Of a stretch of DNA of 64,000 nucleotides, positions 36,101 through 48,100 are shown piece by piece (the stretch's first letter is position 1; each line of letters begins with the position of its first letter). The notes under the pieces are model-generated. The model saw only the letters and a program-made list of their open reading frames with translations. It made no database searches and was not told the DNA's origin. The stretch is from contig JASAND010021077.1 of NCBI GenBank assembly GCA_030248195.1, positions 1-64,000 on the forward strand. Direction: 5' to 3'. Both the position numbers and the translations under genes were made by a program. Source of the stretch: Trissonchulus latispiculum (taxonomy: Eukaryota; Nematoda; Enoplea; Enoplida; Ironidae).

Positions 36101-39100
36101 CAAATGAGGTCACGTGATAATAAATTGCAAACAAACGAGAATAGGCAAGAAACAAATTAATTCCAGCAAATATTAAATATTCATTAAAACTGTGAATCCT
36201 GCGACGAAAGAAGCGAACGAACTTGCTATGTATGTTGATATCATATTGTTTTCAGTGGTTTATGTCCGTTTTAACGTTTACAACAGTTTTAAATCTTTTC
36301 CCGGAATTTCAGTTTCATCTGAAGTTTCATCATATTTTCAGGGAAATTTGGACCGTTCCATGAACAGTATTCCACTCAGATCTCCAGAACCTACGGTGGA
36401 GTCACGGAGGAGATGTTCTACTCAGCCGAGCACTACAGAGAGCGCTCTCGTTCTCCGTCTCCCGTCTTCAAGGCTTCGCAGACTATCGTCATGAAACCGA
36501 GTAGGACTCTAAACTTTAATTCGATTCACCTAAAAATAATCCAAGACATGGGATTCGAAAGGACTGCACTTTCTCAAGACTATAAGCAAGATAACTGTTT
36601 CTCTGTTTCTGCGTTGCTCCGTCCTTGCTTTGCATTGTTCCTCTCAAGGTTGTTTTTAAGTTGTCTTAACAGGATGATTATTAATTTTTAAAAAATAATT
36701 GATCTTTTTTGTTTTTCAGAAGATCAGGCTCCATCAAAGGTTCTATTCAAACCGGAGACTCGAGTCGACAGCCGAGTTCAGGAGGAAACAGAAGAAGAAA
36801 GGAGAAAAGTGGTGAAACGTCAACCTCCTCCTGTCATTCCGAAACCAAGTGTGTCATTAACTAATTATTAGTTAACATTCCATTTAATTAATTAATGATT
36901 GTCATAAAAGTCAAATAGGGCGTTTTGTTGTTGGTTATTACAAACAGCAATACTTTAACGCTGATTAAATTTGTATTTTCTTACTTACGTAATTTTGTCC
37001 AGTGTTTGGTGACTTTTCGATAATTTTAGCTAAACCTCGGCCTGCCGGCGAAATTGAAATCGCAAGAATTGTCGACGAAGAAGAACGAATACTGGAATTC
37101 ACTCAAAGGAGAAGTCCAGTGCCTTTCCCAGGTTAATTTCAGATTCGATTTTTTACTTTTCTGTGAATTATATAAAAACGTTTCTATTGATTTTAACAGC
37201 AATTGCCTACCACAATTTTGGTGGGCTTAGACTTTTTAGGGAGCTTACTGTAAGAAAGGGGGGATGTGCAGAGCAGAAAGATTAACCTGAAACTTTGGGG
37301 CTTTTGTGAATATTTCAAACGTTGTCCTCAGAAACATTTCAAACCGGTGATTAACTGACCATTGTGAATTTTAATTCATTCCACGAAAAACAAGGCCCCA
37401 CCAAAAACAGCCGGAAATCACAAAAGCAGCTCACTCGAGTCTACCGGTTTGCGATCAAAAGGAAGTATTTTTAGTTTTAATTTTAAAATTTTATTCTAAA
37501 ATACTTTTATTTTGACTTCTACACATCAGTCTGCTCATTTAATTTACAGCAAGTGGAACTACCGTAATACTGTCACAAAATATCTATCGTAATCCCAGTT
37601 GTAGATTCTATTTTTTACAGCCTACCGTAATCAATATCATTTCATTAGCTAATTAATATGCAATTAATTATTTAATTATTTCAGCGCCAGCACCCGTGGA
37701 AGCCCCTGTGCCAACACCGTCCAGACCCCCGGTCATTATGGAGGTCACTCAGAGTCAAGTCTTAGAAGAGGGCAAAGATTTGACTTTGAGAGTAACGGTT
37801 GATGCACAGCCGCCTGCACGAATTTCCTGGCATCTGGGACCTGTGCAACTGCACAAATCCGAGACTACACAAATCATTGAGGAAGTGAACAAATCTACCA
37901 TTATAATTCAGCGGCCTAAGCCTGGAACCTATACCGTTCGGGCTCAGAATGTTGTGGGCACAGATTCGAGACAGATTCGTGTTGATGTTTTGAGTAAGAT
38001 TAAATAAATTGTAATCTATTATTTATTGTTTATCCAGTTTAATAATGGTTGTAGATATTTTGACAATCACCAGACTTCATTTCAAAAATTTCTGCAACCA
38101 ACTAATTTTGTTTGTATAATGTTTCCGTCAAACTTACTAAGGTACACTATATTGATCGAATAAGCAGAATCGCTTAATTTTGAAATTAAATCTTAATATA
38201 GTCTCAACAGACGTTTAGTTTATGACCTCAATAAATCTGCGCAGATTTATCTTTAACGTGTAAAACCAATTCAAATTGAATCAATAGGAGCATTTGCGTA
38301 GAATTTATTTGTATATTTGTATAATGATTTTTATATTTGTAAAAAGTAAGCAATTCTACATATTCGATCAACATGGTGTACCTTAGTTAGTTTGACAGAG
38401 ACATGACGTACATATTTTTAGTTAAATGTAAACACAATTACCAATGCCGTGTTTTGCTTTATTTTTGATAAGAACTGGTGTTTTACGTCCAAACCAAAGT
38501 GCGTTTCAAGGTAGGGGTTTTTGAATTGAATTAAGTTATTATCACTTGCACAAAATTTAAAATGCTAATATGAGCCATTAAAACAAATCTGAAAATTTCA
38601 GAACCCAAGCAACCACAGTACCCGTCATCGTTCCGCGAAACCGTGGAGGAAACCGTTCGAACCACGGAAATTCACCGAACTCAGGAGCACCGGGCGCCTC
38701 GGTTCACCAAACCGCCGGAACCGGAAAGGGTCCGGGAAGGTCAGCCACTTCGGTTGAGCGCCGAGGTCGACGCCCATCCGGAGTGCACCTTCAAATGGTA
38801 CCACGACGACCACGAACTGGTACCGGGACCTAAGATTAGGATCAGGTCCACACCCCTGACCAGTGAAATGGTGAAACCGAGCACAACGCCCAAGGACGCT
38901 GGAGAATACAGCGTGGTGGCTCGGAATCAAGAAGGCTATGCCATTAGCATGGCTGTAGTTGAAATTGAAGGTACAGTAATTGGTGTTTGCTTTTTAAATA
39001 TTCTTGAAATAAATTATAAACACTATTGTTTGATATTATGTTATTTTGTAACATTATACCTTTGACTGAGTAGAAAGCATGCGTCTCTGGTAAAGCTTGT

Positions 39101-42100
39101 GCAAAGATTTGGAGAAATAGTATCAAATTAGAAAGCGTCAACACCTGACTAATTGCTACCCTTAGTGATCTAATTGTTTAATCAAAAGAACCAATATCAT
39201 TTCCAAAACAAGGTGGAAACATGGCTTGGACGGTATTTTCTAAACATCTTGTCATTCCGCTCAAAAATATAAACAGGATTTGCGTAGGTACTTCAACCAA
39301 ATGCGGTATTTTTTGAGAAAAACCCTAAAAACTCAATTAGCTAACAAATTCGTTTCGGTTCTGCGGCGAAACAAGCTGATATAAAACCAGATTTTAGCTC
39401 ACAGTCATATGGTCTACCATGAAGGGCTTTTCCCCTCTGTTAGCAAGAAAAGTTAAAAGCCAAAACTTTTGTATGAAACTCTTAAGTTGACTAGGACTTG
39501 TCTGTCGAGGTTTCGATTTTTCCGCCGACTTGCTACGATGTAGAAATTTGCAAAACGGTTTTCTTCGCACAGAGAGGGCCCCGCGAAAATGTGCAGAAAA
39601 CTGTGTTGTTGAGCTCTAAATTGTTTGCAAGTTTACTTCCTCTATTATTCTTCGAAGTTTATATTATTTGTTCATAATGGAGCGAAATAATGGGGAAACC
39701 AGCCCCACGAGTGAATCGACTAAACTTCTCCGAAGCAGCGAAACTGCATGGTCTGCTGGTAGAGAGCAGAACTTGACACATTCACACTTTTCTCCCCAGT
39801 CCAGTTCTGCCGATTTCGATATGTTCGAATCGATGGAAATCGATTACCTATCGACGGATTCGGACGAATTCGATTCGGAAATCGATTTTATCTCTCATAT
39901 CGCGACTTCAGTGATCTATTGGAATAGTTGTACCCTAAGCGTGGGTACCCGATTGGAGTTCTATGATCGAGTGTTTACTTTAGAAACCCGTGTCGAAGAA
40001 GAGACCATTACAACTCTCAGCGTTCAACGAACCTACGAGGACCGTCGTGATACCAAAATTGATTTGAAACCGCCTCATTTCGATGTACCATTGCGACCGC
40101 AAACAGTTCGCGATGGTAAGATAGGGATTTGTTTTAAACCTTGAAATCGGACAATTTTGTATAGCAATAATTTATGACTGAGTTAAGATCAATAGTTCTG
40201 GCAACGCTGACAAGCATTAACGGTTTCTGGGAAATTACCATTATCTTATCTTGTGTATTTACAATGGTGCTTTTGTATGACAGCTTAGAACACTTTAAAT
40301 GTTTCAAGAAGTTCTCATTCAGATGTTTACCAAAAATTTAGGAATATTAAACTCTAGAACATCTTTTATACTTTCTAAGTTGTCATACAATTTTGCTTTA
40401 CTATCTATATACCCCTTGCCTTTAAGTCTTTGGCACGGCAGATTACCCAAATTTCGGATGGTTGCATTCTCGGTGACGGTTGCATGTCAGCCCCTTCTGA
40501 ATTTATTGGAGATTTATTGTTTTCAAAATTTTAAGTTTTAAAATTACAATCGTTTTGCGAAACCGCGAATTTTCAGGCTCTCAAGTGAAGTTACGATGTC
40601 ACGTTCAAGGATATCCGAAACCTGAAATAACCTGGTACAAAAATGGAATTAAACTGGATACCACGCAGTACAATGACATAATTTCTTCCCAGGTACATCA
40701 TAATTGGTTAATTAATGTAAATTATGATTAGCTAATTAATGTAAATTAATTAATATATGTAGTTAGTTAGTACATCGTATATCCTTAATGCCTAGCTGAT
40801 CAAACCAAACCCAGGTTTACTGATTTGAAAGCATGGGTTACGGTTTTTCGATTCGTACTTCAAAACATTAAAGGACTTTATTTTCGCCTTATACCAATAT
40901 TTGCTTAGAAGTTTAAGTTTTGAGAAAGAATATTGAGACTCCTAATTGAGATTATAAAATTTTAGAATTACAGATTATTCCTTCCAACGGCTTCATATTC
41001 TTGCATACTCATAAATTGATAAAAATTCATTTGCCAACGTCATTAATACTATACTAACTCATTACCAGTAATTTAGTTCCTATTTAGCCAATTAGCAATC
41101 AACTAATTGCCATTTTAATTAATTTCAGACACCTGACGGTTGGTGTGAGCTAACTATTCAAGAAAGCTTCCCTGAGGATACGGCAGTCTATACCTGCGAA
41201 GCGGTCAATCCGGCAGGTCGTGACACAACTCAGGCACCTCTGACTGTTGAAGGTAATGCATATAGCAAATATAAGCAAAAAGAAAGAATAAAACTGAAAT
41301 ATAAAATAAAATAAACTAAATTGCTTCATCGAAATGTTTTGCTCTAACTTTTGCTGAAGATGACAGGAACTTTGATAGTAAATGTTAATAAAAACTTGTA
41401 TATACAAAATAAATAAATTGGAAGCATGTTTCAATTATTTATTTATTTAAATTATCTATCTATTTAAATTATCTAAATTTATTTCTCGAATTTTGCTTGA
41501 CAAAAATAAATAATCCGATCGAACAAAACGAATGCATAACAAACTGAGAAATAAAAAATAAAGTTAAATGAATTCACTTATATAGAAATATTTTGCTGGA
41601 ATACAGGTTACATAGATTCGGCTATTTTGTTTTGGAATTATTCCGAATAGAAGTCTGCACATTGTACTGAGTTTTTAGTTTTTGTCATTTTTTATTTCAG
41701 GATATGAATTTTAGTATATATTTCCCTTATTTTATTTTAGGTTATACCTATGTTCCCGACAGAGAGGAAGCGTCACTCAGCATGACTCAAACTTCTGCGC
41801 AGGTTCAAGAAATCACAACCACTTCTGAAGAAATGAAAATGGATGAAAGCTACATGGAGGCAATTAATTATATTACATTAATTAATATGACCAAAGAGTG
41901 TGACAGCTGGCAGAATCTCTGTTATCAGCTCTCGAGCCATGCTGTGCACGCTAACGGCCTAATCACCCCCCTCAATTGCGTACCTACTACCTAGTGGACC
42001 CCCCGCAAATCAGTGCCCAGTACGCAATTGCGTGTGCTCACTTTTTCTACCGTAAGCGACCCCACCGTAAGCCCAAATGTGAGCTATCATTCTTCGGTTG

Positions 42101-45100
42101 AAAAAATGATGGGTCTGTTTTGCGGGGGGGGGGGAATCGAATGATAGGTCACATTTGTGGGGGGAGGTTCGACTAGGTATGCAATTGCGGGTGACCGTTA
42201 GCGTGCAGAGCATGGCTCGAGATCTGATAACAGAGAGCATGCCAGCTGTCACGACTTAGTTTTTAGCCCGTCTTTAGCCCTACTTAGTTTTTGATTTGTC
42301 TTAATCGCAAATAAATTTTGGCGCCAAAAGGAGTAAAATTTTCAAATATAATGATGCAAATTCAGGTAATTTTCTTAATTAAGACAATTAATTAAGAATT
42401 GTTAATTTCATTTCAGGTTCCAGAAATTCCTTCAGAAGAAGAAGGTTCTCCTCCGGAAATAATTGAGAGTCTGAAAACAACGATTGTTGAAGAAGAAGAA
42501 ACAGTAGAGCTTGTTTGCAAGGTAAATGAAATTAAGCCAACTAGTCTGACCAAAAAACGTAGGGAGCGAAATTGTTTTTCTTATACTAATTTAGCGCCAC
42601 AGTTTTGCTGGAGCAATGTCTGAACCGTCACAGCATGAACTTTCGTTTGGTTGAAAAAAGGAAAATATAAAAAATTAAAATTCATCAAACAAGCCGATAT
42701 TTCTTTGTGGCGATTCATTTTTTTCAGAAGAAGGCGATTCATCCTCTGCATCAGCAGATATAGCAGATCATAAATCAGTATAAACAAAACAATTTCGCTC
42801 CCTACATATTTAACTTTAGTGAAGCTACACAATGTAAAGTATTCAATCAGCAATAGCCATGGTTTTTTGAATTTCAACACTTTACCTACCAATTATTTTA
42901 TGAATGGTCTATGCGATGCTATTTTCCACGTGTATATGCTGGACTAATATAAATATTTAAAAGATACATTGTCACGGTGCAGTTTTTCCCCCGGTGTAAA
43001 ATTTCCCCCCGGAAAAACTACACCGGTGTGGATTTTCCCCCCGGAAAAATCACACCGGTGTGAATTTTCCGGGGGGAAATTTTGCACCAATGCCAGAACT
43101 AATGCAAATTTAAGTTTATGAATTAAGTTTTGCTCATAATTATAGCAATTAATAATGCCTTTATGGTGGACTATGTTTAACCTGAAACGGCAAATTAATT
43201 ACTCGTTATAATAGTGAGACTCAGATACAAAATAATACAGAATTAACTTGAAATATATAATGAATAAAATTCTTTAAGAACCATTTGAAGAATTAATTAA
43301 TATTATTATTTTATTCAACTGCTTATTTCGCATTTAATACACCTTAACAAAGAAAAATTTTATAATAAATGCCAACTCTACTCTTCTAATATTTTATGAT
43401 TTTATTTCTAAGTAAAAATATATGAATAAATTAAAGCTATGAAAGCATTAAGCTATTAAGCTATTAAAGCATAAATTAATAAAATCAGTGCTAACTTCTA
43501 ATTTTATTAGGTTTTTCTGGTATCTTATGTTTTATTTCTAAGTAAAAGATGAAAAAATTATAACATTATTCAAATTTTGGAAATTTTAGATTGAAAGTTC
43601 AACCACGGGTATATGGTGAAATCTTTCTTAAGAGAAATTCTGCAAGGAAAGTTTACAAAATTCAAGTTAACGTGGAAAATTCAGATTAATTTCAATTAAA
43701 CGAGATTTCAGTTTTCAAACTGAAAAGTTTAATTTCAATTTAATTCAATGAAATTTCTAAAATTAACTTGAAAATAAATTTCAATTAAATTAATTTTTAC
43801 CTTTAGCCTACTTTATGATTTGAGCTCGGAAATGAAATCTCCAATATTTCAATTTTTAACTTTTACTCCGAAATGAAAACAAAAAACATTTACTCAGAAA
43901 TGAAAACAAAATATTAGAAGCCTAAGAAAGATTAGAAGTTATCATTTATTTAAGAGTTTAATTTCTATTATTAAGGTTTATCACAAACAAAATAAGCAAT
44001 GGAATGCAATAATTATTATAATTAATCCTGCAAATTTTCTGATTTTTCAAGAAATTTTATGAATTATATATTTCGATTATATCTCAGTCGAACTATTATA
44101 ATGAGTGATTATTTTGGCGGATTACGCTAATCATATTCCATCTTCAAAGCATAATTAGGTCTTTCGATTTTGTGTCACTCAATTTATAAACTAAAACCTG
44201 CATTATTTCTTGCATCGGTGCAAAATTTCCCCCCGGAAAATTCACACCGGTGTAATTTTTCCGGGGGGAAAATCCACACCGGTGTAGTTTTTCCGGGGGG
44301 AAAATTTTCAAAGGGGAAAAATCACACCGTGACATACATAGCTACATTCTATATGATTGGTCAATTCTGTCACGTGACAATCTGGCAAGCTGTCACGTGA
44401 CAGTGGATAACCAATCAAAGTTTATTGTTCTGACTAGTAGGATTACGGTAGTTAGACAGAACTGATACCTGTCGATCAAGCAGCTGGGAACTTTTCAATT
44501 TTATTATTTCAATTCAATTATTTCAACTAGCGTTAAAATTTATTCTTTTAACTCGCTCAAGTCCACGGTTTTCTTGATTTAAAAACCCCAACTATAATTC
44601 TTAGTCATACTCTAACCAATTCTGATTTCAATTTCAGATAATCGGAACTCCTGCTCCGGAAATTACCTGGTTCCGTGGTCCCGAACAGATCCGACCCGGA
44701 CCCCGGGTGACCACGAAATCTTATCCGGATGGTACTCACAAACTGATTATCCGGAAAGTTACCAAAACCACGGATGAAACCTATTATATTTGCAGAGCAG
44801 TGAACAAGCATGGAACTGCTGCTACACAGACGCACCTGGAAATTAGAGGTAAATTTTTGGAAATTTGGAAATCTGCATATTATTCAAGATTAGAGGCTTT
44901 CACCCTGGTGGCTCTCTCATGTTTCGGACTATTAGTTCTTTTGTCTTAGTAACGGCATGTCAGGCGTTTTTCATTATTTCTTTACAGTTAGTTTAGGGAC
45001 GGGGAATTTAATTAGGTTTAATGGCACAGCTGTACAGCAATACAGTAGGCTCTAAGATTCAATTTAATGGTCCCTCTATAACCATTTTCTTTCCGCTCCG

Positions 45101-48100
45101 TTATCTCTTAGCGTAGCCTCCGACAAACTGGACGTATTGGCCGATGGAGACGAACTGTGGCTTTCCCTAGGTGAGAGAATTTCGTGAGCCGTTTTCACCG
45201 CTGCCAATTCCGACTGTCGAGAATCTCGTCTTCTCATTTTTGCCCTGTTCGCCTTTCTTCGCTGACGTCGTTCCTCCTGAACGCGTTTGTTCAAATTATG
45301 GAAACTGAAAGAAACAGTGTACTGTTCAGACGAGTCTGAGGAAGTCGACGATCGTGCCTGATTCCTGGACTTCTTCGGTGAAAGCCGCGACGAATATTTC
45401 GACTTCCGTTTCGATTGAGATATCTTTGACTTTTCGCTCTTTTGTTTTGTCGATTTCGCCGTCTGAACTAACGTTAGCGAGGATCGCAAATCTTCAGCTT
45501 GCTTCAACTGTCGGCCCATATTAGCATTTTTCGGACTTGTCTTTTCCGTTGTCGTTATGATTTTTCGAAAACTTTTGCTTTTATTTTGCGACTGTCTTTT
45601 TTTTCGTTCCGGTGGGGGTCGAGTAGGACATCTTTTTTCGAAGCAAATAAATACAGAAAGAAGCGGAAATACCAGGCAAAATATAATGATGTAAATAAAA
45701 TCGAACCCTTTTACTGGATAGTACAAATCTAACATTTTCGTTTTACAGGATTTAAGTAGTGGATAAAATACTGAAACTGAACCAATATTGTTTTTACAAA
45801 AACTTTATTAACCAAAATTAGGGTACCCCAAAATTATATGTTAGTTTTTACTTATAATATTGGGATAACTGCAAAACTTTTCTAGATACATGTCCACAGT
45901 TTCAATTATATTGAAATCTGAGACTACAGTTATGACGCAGGAAAACATTTTGCTAACAGTCTAGCTTACTCTCAGCAATAAAATTTTTAGATATAAAAAT
46001 GTAACCGTACAAATTTATGAAGATGACAGACTGATGCAGCAAACATTTCCTTTTCTGGTAAAAGTAAGATCTTAGTTTTCTTATTTTAGCTCCCAGAAGA
46101 CCGGCTCCTGCACCTGAGCGACCGTCAGAAGAAACAACGGAAACGTTCGTTTCGACTTTTGAAGAAACGATTTTCACAAAAAAGGTCGACCGAGAAGAGG
46201 GTCCAAAACCGACTCCGAAGGAACCGAGTCCGGTAGAAGTCTCTCTGACCCTCCCCGTTCAGCCGTCGATCACGAAAGACGAAATCAAAGTTGAGGAAAA
46301 ACGGGAAACTCTTCATGTGGTCGAGAAACAGGAATTCGAAGCACCGGAAAAGGAAGCCAGTCCGGGTCCGGAAATCATGGGCAGTCCACCGGAATTCGTT
46401 CGACACCTGAAAAATTTGACAATCGAAAAGAAAAAGACACTGAAATTGAAGACAATTGTTACCGGATATCCCATACCAGAAATCACCTGGTATGTGGACG
46501 GAGACAGGATTCAGCCGTCAGAGTAAGTAAACATTAATTATTTTGAACTAATTCGGTAATTAATTAATTATGACATCAATAGACAGCATTCTTGAGACTG
46601 GTGAAGCTCAAAGTATAGTCTGCTTAAAACGAAACGCATTGGAAGTGAATTGGAAGTGAAGTCGAAAGAAGGAAGAAGTTTAAAAGGTGCCGATTAGTTA
46701 GCAATTTGATATTGTCAGCAAGCATGAACAACGCTTCTCACACGCAACTCCAAACAATGGAACTGGAAACGCAGGACAGTTACCACCAGACATGTGCAGC
46801 AGTGGAGGTTTTGGAGGGGATGAACCGGGGTTTTGCGCCAAGGCCGCCGGAAAACCGCATTTTTTCGGTTTTTTGCCCAAAAAACCGGAAAAATCTGGGT
46901 TCTGAGGGGGGGGGTGTGAGGTTCAGGTCTGGGGGGAAGCGTGAAACCCTTCCCCCAGCCACGCCCCCAAAGCACATGTATGGTTACCATCTTGTTATTT
47001 GAATGAGTATGGTCTCACACAGTGACAATGTTAATTTTTGTATCTTCTTTGTAGCGAGATTGAAACCTTGTTCGAAGACGGTATCGCCATCCTAACCGTT
47101 CGGGAAACTGTAGTCGAAGACGAAGGAGAGTATACCTGTCGTGCTGTCAACCCGCTTGGATCGGCAGTCACAACTTGCTATGTTACAGTCAAACGTGAGT
47201 AACAGTTTTTAGGACCGCCCTTTGAGTTCAAATTACGGTTTTCTTGAAGCAATCCAAGGACCTCAAGTGATTGTTCATTTGTTTGGAACTGACAAATGTA
47301 GATAATGAAAATGTAATGCTGTGATTAAATAAATTGAAGTTCATTTGTAATAATAAACGTGTCACAAGTTTTGCTAAATATGGTTTAAATTTATATAAAT
47401 TAGATTTTTAAAATATGCAAACACAGATTTTAAAAAATCGAAAATTTGAAGTGGAATCATTCTGTGAAAATCAATGTAAGTATTAGTCAGATTATTGCAG
47501 AATTATTTCAATTTAATCTTTTTCACTAAGCTTACCTAATTTGAATTAGGGTTAAACTTAGATTTAAACTTTAATTCCACTGTTTCAGCAGAAGAGCGAG
47601 TGATAACAGGAGAACAGTTGATCACAGAAGAAATTCGCGAAATTCATGCGGAAGAAACGGTCGTGGATTTGACGAGAATCATCCGCGAAGAGACCGTAAA
47701 GGAAATCCCGAAAGTGGATCTGGTACCCCAAATTGTCGAAGTCGTTCGAGACGAAGAATTCGAAGAAGTGATTTGCGAAGTCCTCATTATGGAGGAGACG
47801 AAAATAGAAGAAACCGTCACCGTTTCAATTGAGCGAAAACCAGAAAAACCGCTGGTGCCGATGCCCCAACCAGTTTTCTGGCCGAAGCCCACGGAAGAGA
47901 AAGTTGTCGAATATCGGGAATTGAAACTCGGTCGAGCGCAGGCCTACGAGACCCGAATCGAAACGGAAGAAACTCGCCGAGAAGTGGTGATCGAGGAACG
48001 AGGGCCCGAAGGACCCGCCGAACTATTCGCCGAAGTTACCCTGGTAAAGGCACCAGAGGTCTTCCATCTGGAAGCGGATATTTCGGAAACCAACCGAATT

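Noticed and set aside
39791..39804. TTCTCCCCAG as acceptor of exon 30
   Set aside because: Joined to exon 29 it puts the reading frame into a stop after about 50 codons; 39912 keeps phase.
41700..41740. First acceptor TTTCAG at 41695-41700 for exon 33
   Set aside because: The frame hits TAG after four codons. The next TTTTAG (41735-41740) gives an open linker.
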